Source of the DNA: Buddleja alternifolia
Taxonomy: Eukaryota > Streptophyta > Magnoliopsida > Lamiales > Scrophulariaceae
Reading direction: 5' to 3'
Length of the DNA: 64,000 nt
NCBI GenBank assembly: GCA_019426215.1
Contig: CM033392.1
Location: forward strand, 41,532,666 to 41,596,665
The position numbers and the translations under genes were made by a program. Within the stretch, counting starts at the first letter, position 1. Every line of letters begins with the position of its first letter. This document shows, piece after piece, positions 33,812 to 44,470 of the stretch. The notes under the pieces were generated by a model. The model worked only from the letters and a program-made list of their open reading frames with translations. It did no database searches and had not been told where the DNA came from.

Positions 33812-33829
33812 TGGCGCCGTTGCCGGGGA
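33812..33829 (+). other. Primer binding site, tRNA-Asp type
   Basis: The same 18 nt, TGGCGCCGTTGCCGGGGA, as in the 20752-26871 element, here 6 bp after the LTR end. Confidence 0.85.
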
Positions 33830-33958
33830 CTTGTTTATTTTAGTTTTTGATTTTCGTTTACGTTTTCATAATTCTTAGTTTTTTTCGTTTATTTCTTGTT
33901 TTCCTTTTATTTTCGTGTTATTCTAATTTTGTTTCTTTTTCTTTTTCAGGTTCTAATA

Positions 33959-35266
33959 ATGGACACACAATTCCATAGTCTAACTCTAAAGGGGAAGGTC
34001 GAATGGTTGCAAAACACTATTCGAGACATGAAACCATTAGTAGTCCCACCTCGCCCATGGGAAGTATCACCAATGATTGAGGCACCTACTCTACCATGAC
34101 AAGGACTATGTGAGTCACAGAGACCCCATGTTGAGCAAATTCAAGCCATAAGTCAAGAATTCATTCCACAATTCTACCAAGTGGATATTCTTGAGGTGGA
34201 GGAAGAATCCGATAATATCATGGAAGAGATGCGCCTTATGGCAAAGGACATATGTTTGGGGATGAGGGATATGAGTTGTCAACTTAAACACCTGACAAAG
34301 GAAATCTACTTGAGAACATCCGAGACAGAGAGCCCAAAAATTGAGAAATCTCTTTCCACTCTCTCTCAACCTTCTCAAATATGTGTCCCATTTCCTTTAG
34401 CTCTAAGACGAGAAAAAAGTAAATTTGATCAAGTCTTAGACAATTTGCGAGAGGTGAAGGTTAACGAGCCCCTTGTCGATTCTATCTTGCAAATGCAATG
34501 TATCTCAAAGCTATCCATGGATATTCTGTTGAACAAGCAACCTTGGGAAGAAGTGTACACAGTTTGTTCGACAAAAACTTGCTCGGTGGGTACTCTCCAT
34601 GATCCTTCAAGTCAATACAAGGACCCAAGACTTCTTTCCATCCCGTGCACTATAGGAGAAACGAAGTTTGATCGTGTCATTCTGAATTCGGAAGTCGGAG
34701 TTAATTTTCTTCCTTATACCTGGTTCAAAAAGTTGGGTTTTAATGAGCTTAAGCCGACGTCGACGCGGTTACAATTCGAGGACAAATCATTCAAACACCC
34801 AAAGGGAGTTGTCGAGAATGTGCTCGTGAAAATTGACAAATATCATTTCCCGATCAACTTCGTAACTTGTGAGATGGATGAGGCCATTGAAGCACCTCTG
34901 ATCCTAGGAAGACCTTTCCTAGCCACCGGTAATGCCACGCTTGATAAGGTGAATGGTAAGTTAGTCTTAAATATGGGAAGTAAAAGAGTGTGTCTCATTG
35001 CATTCAAAGAAAAACGTAGACTACCCCCTAACACGAACTCTTCAAAATTAGATACGTTTAATCTTGTAAGTGTTGAGAAATCACAGGAACACTCTTCATA
35101 TGATCCACGAAAGATGACGCACAAGGAATTCAAGAAGAAAGGAGTAGTGGGAAGTTTACTCAATATTGGGCAACCGTTACCCACAACGGGTAGTGGGACG
35201 AAGCTGTGCCCGAAAATCAATAGGAGAGTGGAAAAGTTATCTATTCCACTCTATGATCCTCATTGA
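33959..35266 (+). pseudogene. gag-pro-like ORF of the second copy, with nonsense codon
   Basis: It starts at the ATG at 33959, which follows a CTTTTTCAG-like acceptor. A TGA at 34097-34099 breaks it; the inverted copy has CGA there. Residues: coiled region EEMRLMAKDICLGMRDMSCQ, a gag-pro linker VKVNEPLVDSILQMQCISKL, then an aspartic-protease fold from CTIGETKFDRVI to GRPFLATGNATLDK. At the active site the expected Asp-x-Gly-Ala is NSEVG: the catalytic Asp is Asn. The frame then continues past the point where the inverted copy has its stop, to 35266. No capsid core, RT or integrase. Confidence 0.8.
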
Positions 35267-36952
35267 GTCGACTTTGAAAAGTCAAGCTAATGACTATAAA
35301 CAAGCGCTTCTTGGGAGGCAACCCAAGTTTGTAAGTTTTTTTTTTTTTTTTGTTTTGTTTTCGTTTTTTGTTTTGTTTAGTTTGTTTCTTTAAGTTGTGT
35401 TCAACCATGCACTTTTGGCATGTTTTTCTTTATGTCTTGATGGTTTGTGTTGTGAGTGCATAACATGTAGTAGACAAGTTTTGTTTTGGAACATCTTTCG
35501 TGGCGGATTTGAGCTTGGAGCGGATCTCATGTGATTAAGGGTTGCTTTTCAGCACCCTTGTTGTAAGTACTCTAGTTTACCCCCTTTCGACTATGTATGA
35601 TTGCTTCAACATTGAGGGTAATGTTGAGTTTAAGTGTGGGGGGGTATCTATATGTCGTGTGATCTTGCTTTTAGCTCAAGTTGGGGGAATCGTTGCTATT
35701 GCATGTGTTTTGTGCTATTTTGATAGAAAAATCAAGCATAAAATATTTTTTTTTGTTTTAGGATGGTTAGCTTGCCAATTGGTGCAATGAGACTTGAGAA
35801 CTCGAGACAATGGCATGATATCTTGTATATTTCTATTAATGGTCTAAAATGAAAATTACACATCTTGATTATGCTCATTTCAACCTTAGTTGAGAGTCAA
35901 TCTTCCTTAGATGATACACGTTGCACATAAGTCAATGGTAGAGGGATTGAAAAGGGCTTTCCATCTCGAGACATGTGAGGAGCACCCCTGGATATATTAA
36001 CCTAGATTTTTTCTCATATTGTTTTCAGATGATTAGTTGCTTATGTGTTCATAATTGTGTTCAATGAATAAATGATTGAGATGAGATTGGTATGACCTTG
36101 AAAATTCGGTCGGGCCAACGAGTATTGGAGGTCACCAAAGCACCATTGCCTATATACTATACTTGTTGTGCTAATTTGAGCTTTGCCCAAGCCAATCGGG
36201 AATTAGTTGAATAAAAGACCTCGTTCTATTTCGTGGCCTTTGCCACTCGGGTGATTAAGTTCGTAGGAGTGTCTTAACACTTAGCACCCTAAAACCCTCT
36301 AGTTTGGGAGTTGTTGACCCAAAGCCCGTTACATGGGTGGCAAAGAAGACCTAAGGGGCTAGAACATTGCACGAGGTCATATATTGTCATGAACGAAAAT
36401 CATTTACAAGCGTGTTAATGTTAAAGTAAAGTGAATTTGGAAATGAGCACAATTTAACCTTAAAGTTGCTTATGATTTGATAAACTCTATGGTCTATCGA
36501 AAATTGGTAGATATGGGAATGTTTCCGACCATGGTAGGGATGCCTTTGGATCATAATACCTTAGATATTATCCCACTACACCCTTTGGAAATTGTTTCGA
36601 TTCTAGATGTTGAATGAGCATTGTTTTCATTTGTGTACATATTATTGAGCTTTATTGTCACTTGATTCATGCCATTGCATCATAGTTCTTATATCGAGTT
36701 GTAGTGGTTGGTTTGAGCTAAACATCCTTCGATTTTGTGGGTATACCGTATGCAAACCCTCACGAGACTATAACTCGTCCTTTGAGGTAACTCAAGGGTT
36801 CAAAGGCTTGTTGCATTCGCTAAATGCAACCGTTTACTCCACGAAAGTGAGTTAGGTAGTTTTCTTTTTTGTTTCTCTCTTTGATTGATGATGTTTCCTT
36901 ATCTTAGAACTCTTATTGCTCGAGGACGAGCAATTGATAAGTGTGGGGATGT
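35267..36952 (+). other. Gypsy internal 3' region (second copy)
   Basis: It starts with the conserved block GTCAAGCTAATGACTATAAA, then GCGCTTCTTGGGAGGC. The block GAGGGTAATGTTGAGTTTAA with a following G-run is at 35612-35645. It ends in the tract AAGTGTGGGGATGT before the next LTR. It is more diverged than the first-copy and inverted-copy versions. The frame 35542-35790 looks like chance. Confidence 0.75.
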
Positions 36953-37843
36953 TGATAAGAGGCATTTTTACGTGTTTTTAAGCCCATGAGACTTATGCTA
37001 TGGATTCATTTATTGACTAAATCATGCCACATTTGCGTTTAATCGTGGTGTTAAGTGATTACAGGTGATAAATGAGAACATACGAAGAAACGAGGCGAAA
37101 AACGACGTAATTAAACAAGTTCAGGCCAATTTGCTTCTGTCGTCCACGCCCAAGCGCCCCTCCAACCACGCCCAGGCGCCGGACAAGATGCAAATAACAT
37201 CAACATTCTGCTTTCCGCGCCTAGGCGCCGTTCTGTCCACGCCTGGGCGCCGTATCTGCATTTGTTTCCACGGTTGAGCGCTATTTTCTTATGTTTAGAG
37301 ACCGAATTGGATGAAGTTTCCTTCTACAAAGTTGTAGAACTATGTGTTAGCTTCAAATGAGGACTTGAATCATCCAAATCGGAGTTTTGTGGAGAGAGTT
37401 ATGAAGGAAATACAATTACTGCGCCAGACAGAGGCAAATACTCCCAACATTCTGCTGACGGCGCCCGAGCGCCATAATTCCCGCGCCTAGGCGTGGCCAC
37501 ATCCGAGATTTGATTCCTTTCAGCCAAAAGTTCAATATTTTATGGTGGAATGGAATATTTAAAGACAAGATGACAGCCCATGTGTTGAGAACATGCTTGA
37601 TGGGAAGAGGAATTGTTTATTGCATGCTTGATGGGGTTGGGAGTTTAAAAAGGGGTAAAGAAGGCCAAGAGAAACACACCCCATTGGGGGGGGAACCCCT
37701 CACAACACACACTTGACAGGGGGGGGGGCGAAAATCTGCTTCATTGATCATCATTCTTCATCATTCTTAGAAGGCAAGAGGAGGAAAAGAGCTAAGGAAT
37801 GAAGCTCCACTTGAGGATCCATCACAATTCAACCTTTTTTTTT
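36953..37843 (+). repeat. Truncated LTR, variant I (second)
   Basis: It matches 30017-30903 closely, including the GTTTAAAAAGGGG stretch and G-runs, and stops at the same place, ATTCAACC, followed by nine T residues. It therefore lacks the R/U5 half and any TSD. Confidence 0.8.
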
Positions 37844-37903
37844 AAATAAAAAATAAATAGAAAAAAAAATAAAAAATTAAATAAATACTCCCAAACCAAT
37901 ACT
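37844..37903. other. A/T-rich spacer at the head of the inversion
   Basis: About 60 bp, mostly A with some T (AAATAAAAAATAAATAG...), ending CTCCCAAACCAATACT, joins the truncated plus-oriented LTR to the intact U5 end of the inverted copy. I find no other copy in the window. It looks like junction or filler sequence. Confidence 0.5.
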
Positions 37904-39617
37904 TGACACGCTAATACTTAACGTGCTTGGTAGCAAGTGCACTAGTCGTGTGTAGTAATAAAAGTGGACGAGAAGTCCGGGTTGTCGAACCACGGAGACT
38001 TGAATTCTAGTTTATGATTTTCAATAAGGTAAAAGGTACTTTAAAGTAAAGCGGGACTAAAACAATTAAGCAAACGAACGATCAAAGGAGGGTGCAAGCT
38101 ATGAATTAAACCTCACGAATGATAAAATCGACTAAGGCACATGCTATGACCAAATCCACTCGTCGATATATATGAGCTACTCTTCGAATTATTAGACTCC
38201 TATTGCTTTGGTGGAAACTCCTAAATTAACTATTACCCGATGTCTCGGCACATAATAATCCTATGATTAATTGACGGTTCTCTAAATATGTCTATCCGAG
38301 AATCTAATCAAAAATCACGCATTAACGTTCTAGAGCTTCCCCGAACGAATCCGGCTAACAACACCCGGGAATCTTTACCTATTTCTAGGGCAATCCATCA
38401 TTTGTTTCGGATGATGTGTTAATTCTCTTGCACCCTAATCTATTTTCTCTCGAACAACTAGATTAGGCAAGATAGCAAGCATATGGTGATCAAACACATG
38501 ATTGGAATAAAAGCATAGAATTAACACACAAAGCAATAGGAGAATTAATACAAAGAGCAACTTCACATATATTGATTCATAAATTTGGCCTTCACATGGC
38601 CTTAGTTCTACAAGATTAGCCCATATTCAATAGCTCAAGAAAGTCTAAAACAATCATATACATAGTTATTAACAAAAACATGTAAATGAAATGCAAAAGA
38701 AAATCCCTAAGTCTTGAATGATGATGAATCCTTGCTTATAGCTTCAATCTCTAGCTCAATCCCCCTTCTTTGCAATCTTCAAATGATGAAGAATGGTGAT
38801 GAATGATGATGGGTGAAGAGTGAATGATGGCTTTCCTCCCCCTCTCCTCCAGAATTTTCGTCCAAGAGTGAAGCCTCACTCCTCCCAAGTGTGAATTCGG
38901 TCAAGAGCCCCCTCCAAGAGTGAAGAAGATGCTCCTTGAAGACAAGAAATGATGGGCTCCCTCATGTGTGTCTCCTCCTCCTCCTCACATGTGCTGACCT
39001 CTTCCTTTTAAATATTCCATCCCACCCTCAAATAATGAACTTTTGGCTTAAAGGAATCAAAATCCGGGTGTGGTCACGCCTAGGCGCGGGAATTATGGCG
39101 CTCGGGCGCCGTCAGCAGAATGTTGGGAGTATTTGCCTCTGTCTGGCGCAGTAATTGTATTGCCTTCATAACTCTCTCCACAAAACTCCGATTTGGATGA
39201 TTCAAGTCCTCATTTGAAGCTAACACATAGTTCTACAACTTTGTAGAAGGAAACTTCATCCAATTCGGTCTCTAAACATAAGAAAATAGCGCTCAACCGT
39301 GGAAACAAATGCAGATACGGCGCCCAGGCGTGGACAGAACGGCGCCTAGGCGCGGAAAGCAGAATGTTGATGTTATTTGCATCTTGTTCGGCGCCTGGGC
39401 GTGGTTGGAGGGGCGCTTGGGCGTGGATGACAGAAGCAAATTGGCCTGAACTTGTTTAATTACGTCGTTTTTCGCCTCGTTTCTTCGTATGTTCTCATTT
39501 ATCACCTGTAATCACTTAACACCACGATTAAACGCAAATGTGGCATGATTTAGTCAATAAATGAATCCATAGCATAAGTCCCATGGGCTTAAAAACACGT
39601 AAAAATGCCTCTTATCA
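37904..39617 (-). repeat. 3' LTR of the inverted element
   Basis: 1,714 bp, variant II. On the plus strand it runs TGACACGCTAATAC to GCCTCTTATCA. It lies next to the inverted 3' internal region, which identifies it as the 3' LTR. Confidence 0.9.
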
Positions 39618-41424
39618 ACATCACCACACTTATCAATTGCTCGTCCTCGAGCAATAAGAGTTCTAAGATAAGGAAACATCATCAATCAAAGAGAGAAACA
39701 AAAAGAAAACTACCTAACTCACTTTCGTGGAGTAAACGGTTGCATTTAGCGAATGCAACAAGCCTTTGAACCCTTGAGTTACCTCAAAGGACGAGTTATA
39801 GTCTCGTGAGGGTTTGCATACGATATACCCACAAAATCGAAGGATGTTTAGCTCAAACCAACCACTACAACTCGATATAAGAACTATGATGCAACGGTAC
39901 TAATCAAGTGACAATAAAGCTCAACAATATGTACACAAATTAAGACAATGCTCATTCAACACTTAGAATCGAACCAGTTTCCAAAGGGTGTAGTGGGATA
40001 AGATCTAGGACATTATGATCGAAAGGCATCCCTACCATGCTCGGAAACATTCCCCATGTCTACCAACTTTCGATAGATCATAAAGCTCATCGAATCATAG
40101 GCAACCTTAAGGTTAAATTGTGCTCACTTCCATTCACTTTACATTGACATTTCATACTTCAAAACGATTTAAGCTTATAATCAACATATGGCCTCGTGTA
40201 ATGTTCTACCCCTTTAGATCTTCTTTGCCACCCATGTAACGGGCTTTGGGTCAACAACTCCCAAACCAGAGGGTTTTAGGGTGCTAAGTGTTAAGACACT
40301 CCTAAGAACTTAATCACCCGAGTGGCAAAGGCCACGAAATAGAACGAGGTCTTTTATTCAACTCATTCCCGATTGGCTTGAGCAAAGCTCAAATTAGCTC
40401 AACGAGTATAGTATATAGGCAATGGTGCTTTGGTGGCCCCCAATACTCGTCGGCCTGACCGAATTTTCGAGGTCATACCAATCTCATCTCAATCATTCAT
40501 TCATTTAACACAATTATGGACCCATAAGCAACTAATCATCTCAAAACAATATGAAAAATCTAGGTTAATATATCCGGGGGTGCTCCTCACATGTCTCGAG
40601 ATGGGGAACCCTTTTCAATCCCTCTACCTTCGACTTATGTGCAACGTGTATCATCTAAGGAAGATTGACTCTCAACTAAGGTTGAAATGAGCATAATCAA
40701 GATGTGTAATTTTCATTTTAGACCATTAATAGAAATATACAAGATATCATGCCATTGTCTCGAGTTCTCAAGTCTCATTGCACCAATTGGCAAGCTAACC
40801 ATCCTAAAACAAAAAAAAATATTTTATGCTTGATTTTTCTAACAAAATAGCACAAAACACATGCAATAGCAACGATTCCCCCAACTTGAGCTAAAAGCAA
40901 GATCACACGACATATAGATACCCCCCCACACTTAAACTCAACATTACCCTCAATGTTGAAGCAATCATACATAGTCGAAAGGGGGTAAACTAGAGTACTT
41001 ACAACAAGGGTGCTGAAAAGCAACCCTTAATCACATGAGATCCGCTCCAAGCTCAAATCCGCCACGAAAGATGTTCCAAAACAAAACTTGTCTACTACAT
41101 GTTATGCACTCACAACACAAACCATCAAGACATAAAGAAAAACATGCCAAAAGTGCATGGTTGAACACAACTTAAAGAAACAAACTAAACAAAACAAAAA
41201 ACGAAAACAAAACAAAAAAAAAAAAACTTACAAACTTGGGTTGCCTCCCAAGAAGCGCTTGTTTATAGTCATTAGCTTGACTTTTCAAAGTCGACTCAAT
41301 GAGGATCATAGAGTGGAATAGACAACTTTTCCACTCTCCTATTGATTTTCGGGCACAGCTTCGTCCCACTACCCGTTGTGGGTAACGGTTGCCCAATATT
41401 GAGTAAACTTCCCACTACTCCTTT
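39618..41424 (-). other. 3' non-coding region of the inverted element
   Basis: It includes the inverted polypurine tract (plus strand ACATCACCACACTTA; one G of the tract in the other copies is changed) and the conserved post-ORF block at 41240-41290. The small frames here mirror those of the plus-oriented copy and are not genes. Confidence 0.75.
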
Positions 41425-42603
41425 CTACTTGAATTCCTTGTGCGTCATCTTCCGTGGATCATATGAAGAGTGTTCCTGTGATTTCTCAACACTTACAAGA
41501 TTAAACGTATCTAATTTTGAAGAGTTCGAGTTAGGGGGTAGTCTACGTTTTTCTTTGAATGCATTGAGACACACTCTTTTACTTCCCATATTTAAGACTA
41601 ACTTACCATTCACCTTATCAAGCGTGGCATTACCGGTGGCTAGGAAAGGTCTTCCTAGGATCAGAGGTGCTTCAATGGCCTCATCCATCTCACAAGTTAC
41701 GAAGTTGATCGGGAAATGATATTTGTCAATTTTCACGAGCACATTCTCGACAACTCCCTTTGGGTGTTTGAATGATTTGTCCTCGAATTGTAACCGCGTC
41801 GACGTCGGCTTAAGCTCATTAAAACCCAACTTTTTGAACCAGGTATAAGGAAGAAAATTAACTCCGACTTCCGAATTCAGAATGACACGATCAAACTTCG
41901 TTTCTCCTATAGTGCACGGGATGGAAAGAAGTCTTGGGTCCTTGTATTGACTTGAAGGATCATGGAGAGTACCCACCGAGCAAGTTTTTGTCAAACAAAC
42001 TGTGTGCACTTCTTCCCAAGGTTGCTTGTTCAACAGAATATCCATGGATAGCTTTGAGATACATTGCATTTGCAAGATAGAATCGACAAGGGGCTCGTTA
42101 ACCTTCACCTCTCGCAAATTGTCTAAGACTTGATCAAATTTACTTTTTTCTCGTCTTAGAGCTAAAGGAAATGGGACACATATTTGAGAAGGTTGAGAGA
42201 GAGTGGAAAGAGATTTCTCAATTTTTGGGCTCTCTGTCTCGGATGTTCTCAAGTAGATTTCCTTTGTGAGGTGTTTAAGTTGACAACTCATATCCCTCAT
42301 CCCCAAACATATGTCCTTTGCCATAAGGCGCATCTCTTCCATGATATTATCGGATTCTTCCTCCACCTCAAGAATATCCACTTGGTAGAATTGTGGAATG
42401 AATTCTTGACTTATGGCTTGAATTTGCTCAACATGGGGTCTCTGTGACTCACATAGTCCTTGTCGTGGTAGAGTAGGTGCCTCAATCATTGGTGATACTT
42501 CCCATGGGCGAGGTGGGACTACTAATGGTTTCATGTCTCGAATAGTGTTTTGCAACCATTCGACCTTCCCCTTTAGAGTTAGACTATGGAATTGTGTGTC
42601 CAT
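41425..42603 (-). CDS. gag-pro-like ORF of the inverted element
   Basis: It starts at the ATG at 42603 (MDTQFHSLTLKGKVEWLQ) rather than upstream, because the preceding 21 codons are a low-complexity leader ending in an acceptor-like CTTTTTCAG. About 392 codons. It has the same coiled region, linker (VKVNEPLVDSILQMQ) and protease fold as 33959-35266, and the same NSEVG in place of the catalytic D-x-G-A, so the protease is predicted inactive. It ends at a TAG where the other copy has AAG and reads on for about 44 codons. Codon use and length suggest a once-functional accessory protein; its function is unknown. Confidence 0.8.
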   Translation of the reverse strand: MDTQFHSLTLKGKVEWLQNTIRDMKPLVVPPRPWEVSPMIEAPTLPRQGLCESQRPHVEQIQAISQEFIPQFYQVDILEVEEESDNIMEEMRLMAKDICLGMRDMSCQLKHLTKEIYLRTSETESPKIEKSLSTLSQPSQICVPFPLALRREKSKFDQVLDNLREVKVNEPLVDSILQMQCISKLSMDILLNKQPWEEVHTVCLTKTCSVGTLHDPSSQYKDPRLLSIPCTIGETKFDRVILNSEVGVNFLPYTWFKKLGFNELKPTSTRLQFEDKSFKHPKGVVENVLVKIDKYHFPINFVTCEMDEAIEAPLILGRPFLATGNATLDKVNGKLVLNMGSKRVCLNAFKEKRRLPPNSNSSKLDTFNLVSVEKSQEHSSYDPRKMTHKEFK

Positions 42604-42732
42604 TATTAGAACCTGAAAAAGAAAAAGAAACAAAATTAGAATAACACGAAAATAAAAGGAAAACAAGAAATAAACGAAAAAAACTAAGAATTATGAAAAC
42701 GTAAACGAAAATCAAAAACTAAAATAAACAAG

Positions 42733-42750
42733 TCCCCGGCAACGGCGCCA
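42733..42750 (-). other. Primer binding site, tRNA-Asp type
   Basis: The plus strand TCCCCGGCAACGGCGCCA is the exact complement of the 18-nt site found after the other LTRs. Confidence 0.85.
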
Positions 42751-42756
42751 AAAACT

Positions 42757-44470
42757 TGACACGCTAATACTTAACGTGCTTGGTAGCAAGTGCACTAGTC
42801 GTGTGTAGTAATAAAAGTGGACGAGAAGTCCAGGTTGTCGAACCACGGAGACTTGAATTCTAGTTTATGATTTTCAATAAGGTAAAAGGTATTTTAAAGT
42901 AAAGCGGGACTAAAACAATTAAGCAAACGAACGATCAAAGGAGGGTGCAAGCTATGAATTAAACCTCACGAATGATAAAATCGACTAAGGCACATGCTAT
43001 GACCAAATCCACTCGTCGATATATATGAGCTACTCTTCGAATTATTAGACTCCTATTGCTTTGGTGGAAACTCCTAAATTAACTATTACCCGATGTCTCG
43101 GCACATAATAATCCTATGATTAATTGACGGTTCTCTAAATATGTCTATCCGAGAATCTAATCAAAAATCACGCATTAACGTTCTAGAGCTTCCCCGAACG
43201 AATCCGGCTAACAACACCCGGGAATCTTTACCTATTTCTAGGGCAATCCCTCATTTGTTTCGGATGATGTGTTAATTCTCTTGCACCCTAATCTATTTTC
43301 TCTCGAACAACTAGATTAGGCAAGATAGCAAGCATATGGTGATCAAACACATGATTGGAATAAAAGCATAGAATTAACACACAAAGCAATAGGAGAATTA
43401 ATACAAAGAGCAACTTCACATATATTGATTCATAAATTTGGCCTTCACATGGCCTTAGTTCTACAAGATTAGCCCATATTCAATAGCTCAAGAAAGTCTA
43501 AAACAATCATATACATAGTTATTAACAAAAACATGTAAATGAAATGCAAAAGAAACTCCCTAAGTCTTGAATGATGATGAATCCTTGCTTATAGCTTCAA
43601 TCTCTAGCTCAATCCCCCTTCTTTGCAATCTTCAAATGATGAAGAATGGTGATGAATGATGATGGGTGAAGAGTGAATGATGGCTTTCCTCCCCCTCTCC
43701 TCCAGAATTTTCGTCCAAGAGTGAAGACTCACTCCTCCCAAGTGTGAATTCGGTCAAGAGCCCCCTCCAAGAGTGAAGAAGATGCTCCTTGAAGACAAGA
43801 AATGATGGGCTCCCTCATGTGTGTCTCCTCCTCCTCCTCACATGTGCTGACCTCTTCCTTTTAAATATTCCATCCCACCCTCAAATAATGAACTTTTGGC
43901 TTAAAGGAATCAAAACCCGGGTGTGGTCACGCCTAGTCGCGGGAATTATGGCGCTCGGGCGCCGTCAGCAGAATGTTGGGAGTATTTGCCTCTGTCTGGC
44001 GCAGTAATTGTATTTCTTTCATAACTCTCTCCACAAAACTCAGATTTGGATGATTCAAGTCCTCATTTGAAGCTAACACATAGTTCTACAACTTTGTAGA
44101 AGGAAACTTCATCCAATTCGGTCTCTAAACATAAGAAAATAGCGCTCAACCGTGGAAACAAATGCAGATACGGCGCCCAGGCGTGGACAGAACGGCGCCT
44201 AGGCGCGGAAAGCAGAATGTTGATGTTATTTGCATCTTGTCCGGCGCCTGGGCGTGGTTGGAGGGGCGCTTGGGCGTGGATGACAGAAACAAATTGGCCT
44301 GAACTTGTTTAATTACGTCGTTTTTCGCCTCGTTTCTTCGTATGTTCTCATTTATCACCTGTAATCACTTAACACCACGATTAAACGCAAATGTGGCATG
44401 ATTTAGTCAATAAATGAATCCATAGCATAAGTCCCATGGGCTTAAAAACACGTAAAAATGCCTCTTATCA
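42757..44470 (-). repeat. 5' LTR of the inverted element
   Basis: 1,714 bp, variant II, outermost on the right. Its U3 end (CTTATCA on the plus strand) abuts AGACA at 44471. Confidence 0.9.

Larger units (their letters stand above)
30017..44470. mobile_element. 14.45-kb composite of opposed gypsy-type copies with one TSD
   Basis: The left end is a plus-oriented LTR start (TGATAAGAGG) and the right end is the same LTR start inverted (CCTCTTATCA). AGACA flanks both (30012-30016 and 44471-44475). Order: truncated LTR, 3' internal region, full LTR, full internal region, truncated LTR, A/T-rich spacer, then a complete inverted element (LTR, internal, LTR). Neither half has its own TSD: the inverted element has ATACT on its left and AGACA on its right. 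The interiors encode one gag-pro-like ORF per full copy and no RT or integrase. Confidence 0.85.
37904..44470 (-). mobile_element. Complete inverted non-autonomous gypsy-type element, 6,567 bp
   Basis: Two LTRs of 1,714 bp each, the tRNA-Asp primer site at 42733-42750, one ORF (42603-41425) and a 3' non-coding region. By eye the LTRs differ at about a dozen positions. The left flank (ATACT) and the right flank (AGACA) do not match, so it did not insert here by itself as a simple element. Confidence 0.9.

Noticed and set aside
34843..35220. 125-codon ORF repeated at 41342-41719
   Set aside because: Antisense of the protease part of the gag-pro-like ORF; duplicated only because the element is duplicated.
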